Assembly (NCBI GenBank): GCA_030340625.1
Contig: JAOPHQ010003695.1
Span: forward strand, 186,001-250,000
DNA from: Merluccius polli
Taxonomy: Eukaryota; Chordata; Actinopteri; Gadiformes; Merlucciidae
Direction of reading: 5' to 3'
DNA length: 64,000 nucleotides
In this document: one piece after another, positions 33,828 through 45,239 of the stretch
How the letters are laid out: each line of letters starts with the position of its first letter
Numbering within the stretch: position 1 is the stretch's first letter
Made by a program: the position numbers and the translations under genes
Notes under the pieces: model-generated
Seen by the model: only the letters and a program-made list of their open reading frames with translations
What the model was told of the DNA's origin: nothing
The model's database searches: none

Positions 33828-34249
33828 CATAAAATAAAACATCACAGTTGAGCACACCAGACCAGCCGCGGAGCACTGTGTCGTGCAACACACATAGAAA
33901 GATTTGATTTGAGGTCCCATATAATGGGTGGTAATGGATGGCACTGTGTGGTGTGCCCAAGAGGCAGCCAGGACCGCCTGTTTGTGAAGCCCGGGCGGAA
34001 GTGACTAACATGTAGTTTCTCTAACCGGTCGTTCGCAGTGGTTGGATCCCGCCACCAATCTGTCATGAGAACATTTTTATTAAATTCTCGTAATACAAAG
34101 CCAATACATTTTTTCTTCGATCTCAGTGGCTCGTTCATCTTCATATTATGTATTTTGAGAGGTCCCATTTGACAGTTTTGTTTCATTTAAAAGATATTAA
34201 GGATTTAATATTAATGAGATAGACTACTCTGAGGCAGCCATTCAATTCC

Positions 34250-34620
34250 CATCTCAATGTGCCAAATATGTATAGTCAATGCTGCTGGTTGCAAAAATCA
34301 ATGGCGGCACCCGTAACGCAAAATCTACAGCTTCATAGCGGTCGTGTGTCAACCAATGGGTGATGTCACGGACGCTACGTCCATATTCTTTACAGTATAT
34401 GGGCCAGCCAAGGGAGTTGTAGTGCAACGCTGTCGGATTGCATTGTATGTTGGCGGACGGCGTGTAATAGCCCATTATTTAAATACGCAATCGTCGCTCT
34501 GCCGTATAGCTACTGTGAAGTTCTCTGAACATATTTCATATGTCATGTTCATGTATCAAGGAGTAACTGTGCATGAAGTGTCTTTTGGTAATAATAGGGA
34601 ATTAGACCGTTAAAGTTAAT
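34250..34620. repeat. Probable teleost short interspersed element
   Basis: The phrases CAACCAATGGGTGATGTCAC and TACGTCCATATTCTTTACAG TATATGGGC are characteristic of a widespread fish repeat. Ends are not defined. Confidence 0.35.
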
Positions 34621-34638
34621 ATGGTGGCTTTGGGGAGG

Positions 34639-34955
34639 CAATCAAACCATACATGGAACAGAATCAAGTAGAATCAAACTCATGTATTTAGTCTATAAAG
34701 ATAAAGACCATAAAGGGTTCTTGTTAATAAAGATTTGTCTTTATTGATGACCACGGAAACACTGAACTATACAACGGGTACAATATGCACTTAGTATCCA
34801 CCGAGAGAGTGACCCGAGTGTGCATATTCACGCTTAGCCACACTCCTGAATACACGTTATGTTATTTCTACATAACTAAAGCACACATATTTTGTGTTAG
34901 AAACTGAACACAAACCATATATAAAACAATCAAACCATACATGGAACAAAATCAA
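34639..34955. repeat. 29-bp direct repeat flanking about 260 bp
   Basis: CAATCAAACCATACATGGAA plus CARAATCAA occurs at 34639-34667 and 34927-34955 with one difference. The enclosed segment holds an internal inverted repeat (AAAGATAAAGACC / TGTCTTTATTGATGACC region). Confidence 0.7.
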
Positions 34956-35650
34956 ATGGAAGACACAGACCACACTTTTATGAGGTCAACGTTACCTTTC
35001 AACCTTTCTCAACCATGTTTAACATTACTAGCCAGGGTATTCAAGCACTTTCCACTCTGTTCCTTCCCCATCTTTTGTTTCATGGTTTATTCTGAACTTT
35101 ATTAGAAGGACCTTTTGAGGTCGTAAACCTGCCTTGAAATGGACAGAAGGTGTTAAACCAGAGTTATGGTGGAGGTCCAGTAAATCACTTATTCTTCTCT
35201 AAAGCACTGAGCTCAACAAAGTCTATTTTTTATTCTACAGCTTCCCTGAGGGGCACTACATATTAAATGTCCATGACTAAGACGTTGTGAAATGAAGACA
35301 ATCAAGATGTATATGTTTATTACATTTCTTGTAGTGTTGGATTATATTTGCAGTAATTGGATACAAAATCGCATGCATAGTTTTTGTGTTGAACCAAACT
35401 CTAAAATCCATTAAAAGAAATACAGCTTATGCCATGCTGTGTTATGATAAAAAAAAACATTACCAACAGGCACCAGTTGGTATGTATATGAGCTTTTTTG
35501 TAAAACAGCAGCAACTGCAACCTGTTTTCTACCAGAGATGGCGCTGCCCTTGAGATAAATATAGTGTTTTTGTGTGTCTGGTTAATCTCTCGTTGGTTTG
35601 TCTGTTTAGTGTTTACTTGTTATGCTGGTTTCTCGGAAGCATTGTGAAGC

Positions 35651-35654
<4 letters not shown>
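34956..35654. other. Intergenic sequence
   Basis: No gene is visible. A CTCF-like CCAGAGATGGCGC lies near 35533. Confidence 0.4.

Positions 35655-35703
<49 letters not shown>
35655..35703. repeat. (CT)n microsatellite
   Basis: A pure CT run of about 24 units. Confidence 0.95.
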
Positions 35704-35705
<2 letters not shown>

Positions 35706-35874
35706 GCCACATGTGTCTGTCATACACACACTGGGCCATCAATCACGCCTCCTAGCAGTGGAGTGTGTGGTACTGTGCACAACCATTAATCACTCACTGA
35801 CAAGTGTGTGCGTGAAGGTATTGCAATGGTGTGTGTGTAAAAAAGATCCATACTGCCTTGTGCACTAATTCCAA

Positions 35875-36020
35875 CGCCATCCGTCCACCCATCCATTTTC
35901 TTCTGCTTATCCGGGGCCGGGTTGTAGTGGCAGCAGGCTAAGCAATGTATTCCAGACGTCCCTCTCCCCAGCAACATTTTACAACAATTTCCTCCTGGGG
36001 GATCCCGAGGCGTTCCCATA
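35875..36020. repeat. Dispersed repeat fragment
   Basis: CCATCCATTTTCTTCTGCTT ATCCGGGGCCGGGTTG and CCTCCTGGGGGATCCCGAGG CGTTCCC are signature phrases of a very common fish interspersed repeat. Only this part is present. Confidence 0.5.
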
Positions 36021-38260
36021 TTAGATATATAATTCCTTTTTTACTAGCTGACTAACCAACTAGCCTACTAGCTAACTAACCCTTGGGTGTCATTTTAAAG
36101 CACGTGCTTTGTCGCCGCGGTGATGAAATGACATCCACCGCGATAATACACAAGGGCGTATTCGTCACACAGCTTCGTAGATGAGAACATTTGCGTGATG
36201 TTAATGACAGTGCTGTAAAAAAAGAAAAAGACCCATGAAATGATTTATTCATCAGTTGATGAAAATATCAGCTCCCACCTTGGACCTTCACCCAGAAACC
36301 AGCTGGGGAAGGTGGAGAGAAGCAGGGAGAGAGCGAGTGAATGAGCCAAAAAGGAGCTTGACTGGTAAATAAAAAAACGCTAATTATTTGTATACAAATA
36401 TATAATACAAAAAACAACTCGGTTAAGATGCACAATCAAATGCCCAAACACAATTAAGAGTGAGGGCAATTACATTTAAAAAAAAAATTGATTTATAACT
36501 TTTATATGGGGACCCAGAGGTCTTCTATTATGCGATTTTATGAGGCATGTTTTATTTAGATGCACACATTTGCTCGTCTGTGCCACAAATGTCCTTGCAC
36601 GCTAAGTGTATGTATTACGTACGCATGAGAACGAAAAAAGCTATGAGAATATATATAGCTTAACTACATGCATTTTTCATATACACTGATAAGGGGATTA
36701 CATTTTTTGTTGTGGTATTTTAACCTCCCTCTTAAAAAAGTGTAAGAGTAGATTCAATGAAACATTACAACGCTTACCCTATAACTAGAGATTGATGTCT
36801 AACTTGTCTTTTGCACACGTAGTTTTCTACGTTTTTTTGTGTTAAATTGCTAAATTGTATCCCATACGATCCCATCTGTAAAAGTTCCTCCAATTTAGTT
36901 TTTTTTTTTTTAACTCAACAACAGAACAATAACAGAGTTGGCCTACAGTGATCTTATGATGTACTTCTGCTTCAAAATAAACTAGTATATGTACTTCTAT
37001 TAAACATCCTGATGGATTGGGTTTTGAAAAATGTCCCTGAAAATAACATTTTTCTCTCTATATCTACTTAGCTCTAGGTCAGTTGTAGCCCTATTAGTGT
37101 TATCATTGGAAGCAGATCGGTTTTCAATTGCATTGTGGGTAATACTTAAAATACTACATCCCGCAGTCTTCATAGTTGAAGTTGCATATTTTCTAATATC
37201 TGGCTTACAACATATGAATGGACGTTGTGGAAAGGCCACTGAATCAGAGATTGAGTCGTAAAGATTTTATGAAGCTCTTGTTCAAGTTTACGACCCGTGT
37301 CCTGACTGAAGGGTTCAACTCAGAGAAAGTTTTTAGTGATATTCTGTGATGGATCTTCTCGAGAAAGTCACTTTGAAAGTGGACCTTGTGACATTTGGTT
37401 TGAGGCGTGGAGGTTAGAGCTTTGAGCGATGCTGTTTGTGATGACAACTTGTGGAAAGGGGTAGCTTAACTTCAAAACCAACAGCATGACAACAGGTGCG
37501 GCTGGCAACTGCTCAAATTTTCGCCATCCAATCAGATTACATTCCTCCCTATGCTTATGGGAATAACTTCTAATTTACGCTGATCTGAGCCCCATGCTGG
37601 GGTACATGAATATAAAACTTTAGTAAATATTATGAATATTCTATTCTTCACCAAAAGTGACCCACTATTGCTGCCTGCTGTAGCACACAGCTGTGTTTTG
37701 TGTTTTGGAAGGACCCTCTCAAAAATGGTGGTGGTAAGTTTACACCTCAACTGGCAATACTTAAACTATACTTGTCTTCCCCATAGAGGAATAATGGAGA
37801 GAGTGGTTTTGTTGGGGTGTTGCTGTTGTGTTTGTTGTCACACGCTTGGTTTGTGCGAGTAAAAGTTATTTGGACCCCCCTCCTGAAAGCAATCCATGTC
37901 TCAGCAAGTCAAGATGGAAATCCCCCCCCCCGCCCACACTGACTTTTCTATAACTGGCTCCTTTTTTGTTTTTTGGGGGCCACGATTATAGTCTGTTTAT
38001 CCATTGGAGGTCCAGGCTATGTCCTCGGGCATAGCATGCAGTGTAGCGTAGCATGAACATTTGCCACTAATCATTTTTATGATAATGTTACTCACAGTTT
38101 TGCCAATGAGGCAGTGTTTCTTCTGGCCGCTAGCATGGTGTTAGCAGCTGGGGCCTCGTGCGAGTCACCAACTGGGCCTTCGACTGTCTACTTCTTCTAG
38201 TCTTAAATTACTGCTAGCTTCATGGGACTTCCCGTCACTGCGTTTGTGTGTGTATATACT
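36021..38260. other. Intergenic sequence
   Basis: No gene was found. Short homopolymers and a C tract near 37922-37932 occur. Confidence 0.5.
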
Positions 38261-38261
38261 G

Positions 38262-38282
38262 TATATATATATATATATATAT
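38262..38282. repeat. (AT)n microsatellite
   Basis: A short AT run. Confidence 0.9.
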
Positions 38283-38739
38283 TAATAGCTCTACCTCGCC
38301 GCAGGACAGCATACAGTGGTAAGACGAGGGCGACAATAGATAATAGATTGAGAATTTTTCAGTACAGTATCCTGAAGGAAAAAGAACCTGGACGGGTAAG
38401 ACCATAATAAGTGTAGAAAATATTTAATTTAGGTTAATTTGGTGAAAGAAAATAAGAAGTGTAAAGCAAGATCTTGTAGGCCTAATTCACTTAAGGACCG
38501 ATGGGTATATCAATCACTGGCACTGGACCCCTGGATGTACATATTAATCGAATAAGACAATCCAAGGACCTTCAATAGGTACTTGTTATTGGTCAAATCC
38601 AGGTTGGACTTGGTCTAAGTCAGAGGAACTTAGTATGCCTAATTGAGTAGGACTCAGGTGATTAGAACATAAGCAGGAATATTGGTTTCCACTCTAGTTA
38701 GAAATAATAGTGGCCTAATAATAATAATTCATAGTGTGT

Positions 38740-39240
38740 ACGGATCTGCAATGGGAAATAAATGGGAAAAATCAAAGTGACAGGGCCTGCTGAGGTAATG
38801 GTGAAAAGGCACTGGAGGGTTGAAAATACTGGCATAAGATGGGTTTCCCTGAAATGGGGAGTTTTTGTTTGAAAACATTGAAAGAGTTAGAGAAAAGGTT
38901 GTTAGACAGAAAGGAAAAAGGAAAGTGTTAAAACATGTTGGCATGCATTTTATTTGTGGGTAAGTGAGGGCCAGGTAAGGTTAAAAAATCAGCTAGGGAC
39001 AGATAGTGTAGGGCTTTTTAATCTCAATGTAGTCCGGACTTGGACTGCACCGGCGGACAGCGTGCGAATGTCTCATCACTACCTCCGTCATGTGACAACG
39101 GCGTCACTGCTACTCCGCTGCCCAGCCTCTACCCGAGCCTGGCTGAACAACATAAGGGTGAGAGAGTGGTCGATCTCCGTCTGGAAAAGGTGTTCCAGAT
39201 ACACAAGGGATGCCCGTACCGCAGTAGTAGTAGGCTAGTA
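38740..39240 (+). pseudogene. Retroviral gag remnant (matrix/capsid)
   Basis: Short matrix-like stretches are recognisable (for example LKTLKELEKRLLDR near 38860-38915), then a proline-rich segment (39040-39200). Frames change several times and stops intervene. Similarity is weak, and the assignment rests largely on position before the zinc knuckle and pol. Confidence 0.5.
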
Positions 39241-39836
39241 ACGTCGGGGTCTAGAATGGGTTCGTTGCTAGGCGATAGAAAAAACGCTCTTGGCGCTTTC
39301 AGGACAAAAAATGCTGCCAGCTTTTAAAAAAAAAAAAAACAGTCGGCTCAACTTTTCCCTATCACAAAAAACGCTAGGTGTGAACACGCCCTAACAAAGT
39401 AATACAAAAAGCACACTTTGTGTTCTCAAAAAAACACTGTAAAAACATAACACACACACAGACATTGCACAAAGAGCCATAACGTATCCACATCACGCAT
39501 GATCAACAAAGCTATTCAACCATCTGAACACAACTATTGGGCTTAGCAGCAGAGTAAAGGACACAACGATATCGCTGCTTACCTGTGGGCACTGCGCAGC
39601 TCTCAATTTAAAGGGCAAGACGGCGTGGCTTGGCCTTGAACACATTTATTATTTCATCAGAGTCCAGTTTCTCCACGAGCTCTTTTTCAAACATGATTAT
39701 CAAACATCACTGTTAGCAGCAGTTAGCGCTCCCACAATGCTTGCTGGGCGAGGGGTCACAGTCAGGTCAGTAGGTTGCAGGTGCAGGTGTCGCAACGCAT
39801 CGTCTGATGGCAATTTTTTGGGCGGCTACGCCACTG
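39240..39836. repeat. Probable inserted DNA elements inside gag
   Basis: It contains AGGTGTGAACACGCCCT (about 39378-39394), a phrase common at fish short-element termini. It ends with CTACGCCACTG, which on the minus strand reads CAGTGGCGTAGCCGCCC, a hAT-type terminus. Retroviral similarity is absent here and resumes after it. Borders are uncertain. Confidence 0.4.
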
Positions 39837-39929
39837 CCTTACCGATAGACAGACAACAACATTCGTAAAGACACGCTGCATTAGTTGGTGAACTGCCAGA
39901 CTTGCAGAATACCTCAGAAATAAAAAGAA

Positions 39930-40160
39930 AGCAAAATCTAAGAGACGTCAACTCACTCAACTGGAAGCCCTGGAGAGAGCCAAGCCTATCCACTACAGCA
40001 GGAACAGGAGGGGGCACGCAAAGAGCAGAGTACGGGGATGGTGGAACACCGATGCTTGCTACCACTGCAGTGCCATGGGCCACTGGGCAAGAGATTACTA
40101 TCAAGATGAGAAAGGGGACAATGATACGAGTGGCTGGCAGAATGCATCAAACAGTGGCAT
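39930..40160 (+). pseudogene. Retroviral nucleocapsid zinc knuckle, damaged
   Basis: A basic stretch precedes ACYHCSAMGHWARDYYQDEK. The knuckle has Cys-x2-Cys-x4-His, but its last cysteine is tyrosine, so zinc binding would be lost. Confidence 0.7.
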
Positions 40161-40369
40161 GACAATGAATCATCCAAGAGGGAGAGGGAACAGACATTCG
40201 TACTGACGGAACGCAGGGAGCAGGCCGGGTTCGAGGAGAGGGTTTTGTATGAGCACTAAGACACACACACTACATACACCACACACATCAAAAACATCTG
40301 AAAATGTAGATTTGGCATCAACACACTCACAAACACCACACCCAGGTGATTATTACATGGTTCTCAACA

Positions 40370-40460
40370 GCTTTATGCGACATAATTGTAAACGGTAAAG
40401 ATACGTTCCTGGTAGATTCAGGGGCAACGCATCCACTGTTGTCCTCCAAGGAATGGAAAG
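40370..40460 (+). pseudogene. Retroviral protease fragment
   Basis: NGKDTFLVDSGATHPLLSS contains the aspartic-protease DSGA(T) active-site loop. A stop follows soon after, and only the N-terminal part is evident. Confidence 0.7.
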
Positions 40461-41029
40461 GTGAATGAAATTAAGTGGTTGAGATGTATATGTGGTCGGG
40501 GTTGGTGGACGATCCTTTAGGGAAAAATTCACTGTTCCGCTCACTGTACAAGATAGCGATAGACAACTCAAACATTATTTTCTTTTGTCGAATCAGTGTT
40601 GGGGTGAGATTTAATGTGTCGCCTAGGGCTGAGTGACATTTGCATCGACGAAGGCCTCACGGTTACCTTCGATGCAACACCAATGATCCAAGCATACTTG
40701 TGTGCGTTAGGCCCACCAGGATACTTTTATTCATGGGACTTGCTGCCAGAGGGACTGGGGTCAATAGCTGACATACTGATAACAGACGCACAACATTGCA
40801 TGCAGAGTCAGGTAGATAGATAGAATACATGGCCACAGATGATGGAGTCCTGAAGGGCAGTATTTCTCTCCCACAACCTGGTTGAGACACAGAGTGAGGT
40901 GGAGCTTTCAAAACCCGACAATCACTGCACCAAATGGGTGATAAAAAGGAGTCACCATCGGAGTGGTGACTCCAAAATCAACCATGTTGTACCCCAATAT
41001 TCCCTGTGAAAAAGGGACCCGTTGCGGAG

Positions 41030-41535
41030 CAACCAACAGCATTGTTTATCCAAGATTTGATAAAGGTAAACGATACAGTGCATCCAAGAACACCCATTGT
41101 TCCAGATCGTCACACACTATTAACACAGGTACCTGGGGATAGTAAATGGTGTTTACCGTAGTATACCGGTAGATCCAGCAAGCCAATACTGGTTTGCCTT
41201 TTAGTTTAATGGTAAATCATATACGTGGACTAGGATGCCACAAGGGTATTGCACAACAATTTGTCTCGTTTAAAAATAATTAATGGTATGTTCTCCTGAA
41301 CCCATTGTATGTGTACTAGCCCATCAGGGCCACAAGGCCAGTTTAGCAAAACTACAATTTGTAATGCAAAGCGTACAGTTCCTGGGCCACATCGTTACAC
41401 CGGACGGCAAGTCCCTTAGCGAGGACAGGATAGAGGCAATCCAAGCTATGCCCAAACCAGTTACAAAAAAAGAGATGATGGGTTTCTTAGGAATGACGGG
41501 CTACTGTAGACAGTACCTGATTATGCAAATTTAGC
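41030..41535 (+). pseudogene. Retroviral reverse transcriptase fragment lacking the YxDD box
   Basis: In one frame TRMPQGYCTT (about 41230-41260) marks the PQG block. After stops, LAHQGHKASLAKLQF, FLGHIVTPDGKSLSEDRIEA and MGFLGMTGYCRQY mark the thumb region. No frame has the YxDD catalytic motif between them (41260-41300), so that segment is deleted. Confidence 0.8.
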
Positions 41536-41589
41536 ACAGCCTCTACAGGACATCACACCCGGCCCTGGCCTGACTTTGACTGACCCAGT

Positions 41590-41629
41590 GACATGGACAC
41601 CAGCAGCGGATGCTGCTGGTGTCCATGTC
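41590..41629. repeat. Perfect 18-bp inverted repeat with 4-nt loop
   Basis: GACATGGACACCAGCAGC (41590-41607) and its exact complement (41612-41629) surround GGAT. It lies at the point where retroviral similarity ends and foreign sequence begins. Confidence 0.95.
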
Positions 41630-42195
41630 CATGAACACTTTTAATAATCGTATTTAACTATATAACTGCACACAACTTTATTTAAAAGCAAGCAAATGGA
41701 AAACATGTTTGTATTTTGGTGTCCGGTACGTGTGGATGTGCGGCTCCTTCGGCGGAGCGGTTCATGTTAATAGCGGAGTCCGGGAGGGTTCACCTTCACG
41801 GCGTAGTTACTAGGGATGTGCGACTATTGTCTTGTCTTAAAAAATACAAAAGTTAGAAAGATATTAGATATTCAACTGATATTCACGCTACGAATTACAG
41901 CGATCAGACACAGGGAACTAAAGCCACGATCACCGGTATGAGTCCCGCATGTCTAGCGGTCTACCTGCCTAGGTGTCTACCTGCCCAGGTGTTTACCTGC
42001 CCAGGTGTATTGGTCAATATTTCTGCAGCGATGAGTTAAATCAGGGCTTGTTGCGACCACGGATGTATTCGGTTTGCGATGCTCATGCCTTGTTATTTTT
42101 ATGTTTTACTTTTTGCTCGACTTATGAAAACATATTCGACTAAGCCTCTGGCGATCGACTGAGCCGACTATTCGACTATTAGGGGGCAGCCCTAC
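41630..42195. mobile_element. Non-retroviral insertion, includes hAT-like short element
   Basis: 41811-42195 begins TAGGGATGTGCGACTATTG and ends CGACTATTAGGGGGCAGCCC TA, terminal sequences related in inverted sense. Its middle matches 121-305 at the window start. No matching 8-bp duplication is seen at the two ends. The pol frames resume at 42196. Confidence 0.55.
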
Positions 42196-42354
42196 CATTC
42201 ACACAGACTGTGGGGGAGTGTAATGGTTACATGACTTCAGTACTATTGCAAGAGCATGGGGGCAAGATGCGCTCCATTGCCTATTTTTCATCCAAATTAG
42301 ATCCGGTGGCGGCTGTGGCGGATCCGGTGGCAGTGTGGGCATCTCCCACACTGT

Positions 42355-43060
42355 TTGAAGGCTGTGGCAGCAGCAGCAATGGCAGTTATTGCCAGTAGGG
42401 GGCAAAACACATCGCACCTAGCATCAAGATTCTTGTCATATCGTAATGTGTTTGTTATGCCGAACATTACTTTACGCAGGTGTGCTCTTTTGAGCCCAGC
42501 CACATTGCTGCCCACCCCCAAAGATGGGGAACCACATGACCGCGTCGCCACCATTGAGGAGTTGTTCACACCACGTGTAGATCTCACCATCACACCGCTA
42601 CCACCTGGAAGCAATGTATTGTATGTAGATGGTTCAAGTCGGAAATATCCGATTACAAATGAAGTGGGCTATGCCATTGCCACACAGGACTGTGCGGTGG
42701 AATCAGCTGGGTTACCATCTCACCTTTCAGCCCAGGCAGCTGAGCTGTTTGCCCTGACCCGAGCGTGTATACCATCAGCGGGTAGACGAGTTATCATCTA
42801 TACAGACGGCAGATATACTTTTGGTGTTGTTCATGATTTTGGTACTTTGTGGAATATGCAAGGTTTACTCACATCCAAGGGTAAGCAAATTAATAATTCA
42901 CATTTGGTTGCTAAACTACTTGATACTCCTACCGGCTGCTATCTCTGTTTGTAAATGTGAAGCACACACAAGAGCCACTGACCAGGTGTGCAGGGGAAAC
43001 ATGATGGCAGATGAGGGTGCTAAGGCAGCTGCCAAAGCCCCACTTGCCTCCACCATACAG
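42355..43060 (+). pseudogene. Retroviral RNase H domain
   Basis: A long open frame (to 42954) keeps VLYVDGSSRKYP, then LSAQAAELFALTRA and IIYTDGRYTFGVVHDFG, that is, the three acidic residues of the RNase H site in D...E...D order. In another frame KCEAHTRATDQVCRGN (about 42955-43005) holds the terminal H and region before the last acidic residue. One frameshift near 42930 separates them. Confidence 0.85.
42389..42406 (+). promoter_or_regulatory. CTCF-like motif
   Basis: TTGCCAGTAGGGGGCAAA fits the CTCF core CCASYAGRKGGC. It lies within the provirus. Motif match only. Confidence 0.3.
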
Positions 43061-43764
43061 ATGGCACAACTGACGTCCTCGGTCACGATCAAGGAATTAG
43101 CGGAAGCTCAGACCAAAGCCTTACCCGCAAAACGTCAGTCATGGAAATCAGCTGGTGCAACATATCGTGGGGCATTGTGGTATGGCACGAATGGGCGTCT
43201 TTGCTTTGCCTAATGTTTGGTTCTTATCTATGCTATTATGACATATGGTAGAGACCATGTGTCAAAGGGGGGAATGGTAGATATCATTGACCAGCACTGG
43301 CACACACAATCATTTTAGAATTTTTCACAGCGCTTTTGTGTCCAGTGTCCAGTGTGTGTCACTAACAATATAGGAAGAGGACAGAAAGTTACACCCACCA
43401 ATCATCAACCTCCATCATTGCCATTCAATCAACTGATATAGAGTTTACATTTAAGGGGAAGAAATATGGTTAGTAACAGTAGACGTGGGTTGGAGGTGTT
43501 TCCCACCAAGGCGGCTGACTCTGCAGCTAAGCAGGTATGTCGTGGGTAAAAGTCTTGCCACTAGTCCTGCTGGCCATGAGGTGCCGTACCAGACCAAAGG
43601 TAGGACTGTCCCCCCCAACAAAGTCCTGATGAGGAGACCGATGCCGATGGTGACAGGTGCACCACACAACAGCAATATGAACACAGAACTTTCACAGCAT
43701 GATTGATTATTGTATTAATCTCTCCTGAACTCTGCAAGCTAGCCACTCACAGGTGAAGGAGACC
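43061..43764 (+). pseudogene. Retroviral integrase N-terminal remnant and decayed core
   Basis: After the RNase H end, KRQSWKSAGATYRGALWYG and NGRLCF (about 43125-43210) mark the pol linker before integrase. From 43215 to 43764 only disrupted frames remain. I see no intact D,D-35-E core. Confidence 0.55.
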
Positions 43765-44220
43765 TGTTGTGATGTTCTTTGAGGAAGAAGGCCGCCGACA
43801 CAGGATCGCTTTTAACTCACTTTATTTGTTTAGCTTTAGGTCTATTATCTATGAAGCAAATGGAGGGGTATTGTATAGTTCACGCGTGGAGCGACCCTTA
43901 GCCGGATATCTAACAGATACGCGGCCTCTAGAGTTTCTGCCCTCCCCACGGTTGTGTGGTTTGGTAGTACCTGGGCAGGCGTGGCCTCTATGACGCATAA
44001 TATACTCTGATTGGCTAGTGTTGAGCGCCCGCCCCCAGTGTATTATGTGTGCTGCCATCTGGTGGCCAGGTGCGGTTAATACAGCTTATACTGTATATTT
44101 GTTTCTATTCCCTAGTGGCTATGTGTAGATATTACAACTTATGTATTTGTTCCTGTCCCCTTGTGGCTATGTGAGGATATTACAGCTTAGTGTTATATGT
44201 GCGGTTATACATTCGTCACA
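43765..44220 (-). mobile_element. Solo LTR inserted in the integrase region
   Basis: The 456-bp segment starts TGTTGTGATG and ends TTCGTCACA, flanked by GACC (43761-43764 and 44221-44224). The minus strand carries AATAAA (complement of TTTATT near 43820), so the LTR is antisense to the provirus. Integrase-like coding resumes right after it. Confidence 0.65.
44051..44069 (-). promoter_or_regulatory. CTCF-like motif inside solo LTR
   Basis: The minus strand reads CTGGCCACCAGATGGCAGC, close to the full CTCF consensus TGGCCACCAGGGGGCGC. It is the best of the CTCF-like matches in the window. Confidence 0.4.
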
Positions 44221-44480
44221 GACCATGCCACTGTCCAAGGAGGGGCAACTCCATGACCTACAACCAGGAGATTGGATTGTGGTGAAGGACCATCAGAGAC
44301 GGGCCTGGAACTCACCAAGGCCTGCTGATCACTTCATCAGCTGTCAAAGTTGCTGAGAGGGCTACCTGGATCCACACAAGCCACTATAGACGACCGCCAT
44401 TGCTGACTACAAAGGACGACGATGGAGGACCAGGAGGGTATCTAGTGTGAACGTTTCGAAGGTAATCCAAGCCTAGGGGA
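44221..44480 (+). pseudogene. Retroviral integrase C-terminal fragment
   Basis: LHDLQPGDWIVVKDHQRRAW and, in a shifted frame, VAERATWIHTSHY-like sequence (about 44350-44390) match the C-terminal beta-barrel of gammaretroviral integrase. Frameshifts separate the parts. Confidence 0.75.
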
Positions 44481-45239
44481 AGTCTGAGAAGGGAGGGGTA
44501 GTTTCTAATAGTAAAACTACAGCCTCAGTGAAGCGTGACATCTGAAAGCAGTAGAGATTGCCTGAGAAAGCAACACCTTGACAAAGAAGCAGCCACACTC
44601 GGCTCTACCCCCTCACCCTCAGTCACGGCCGACACAGCCCCTCACCGTCACCCCAACACTGAAACCAGGTCACGTGTTGGTATTCTCCAGCCATCGTCAC
44701 ATCTCCAGGACTGGACCCCATCTCTCTCTGGCCCAGGGAGAGCTGTGACCAGAATCATCATCAAGGACCATGGGACCCCGTCGGGAGGATGGGATGCGGG
44801 ATGCGAACCATCTGGGGCGTGCTCTTCTTAGGTTGTACTATTGTGATTCCATTGTTACTAATCTTTGACAAAATTAATATCACCAACCAAAATGTAATTT
44901 GTCATATCCGTAACACAGATTAAAACCCTGGTCAGGGGTAAACGGTACCTCTATTATGAACCTGAATTACTCCAGTAGGTATCAGTAATTCCGAATTGTA
45001 ACAGAAGCGGGTGCATAATATATACCAGAAATCAGACGGGTTTTTAGACCCAAGTCTGGCAGTAATAATTGTATGCATAAAAGCCTGTATAACCAAATCG
45101 TCCATAACCATGATATTGCAATTTGTAATCATTGTGCCGATGGACAGTAACAAGGGGGACAGGCCCCCACCACTTTATATCTGACATACCTTGTTTGAAA
45201 AACAAGGTATGTCAGATGAACCTTTATCCACGTAATATG
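44481..45239 (+). pseudogene. Pol tail and env remnant
   Basis: A proline/serine-rich tail (44535-44780) leads to a short frame starting MGCGMRTIWGVLFLGCTIVI (about 44787), which looks like an env signal peptide and soon stops. No surface or transmembrane-subunit domain can be recognised before 45180. Most of env is deleted. Confidence 0.45.
45180..45216. repeat. Perfect 17-bp inverted repeat with 3-nt loop
   Basis: TCTGACATACCTTGTTT (45180-45196) and its exact complement (45200-45216) flank GAA. It lies near the end of the provirus. Confidence 0.95.

Noticed and set aside
42355..42954. 199-codon frame as a host gene
   Set aside because: The motifs and context identify it as the RNase H part of the endogenous retrovirus.
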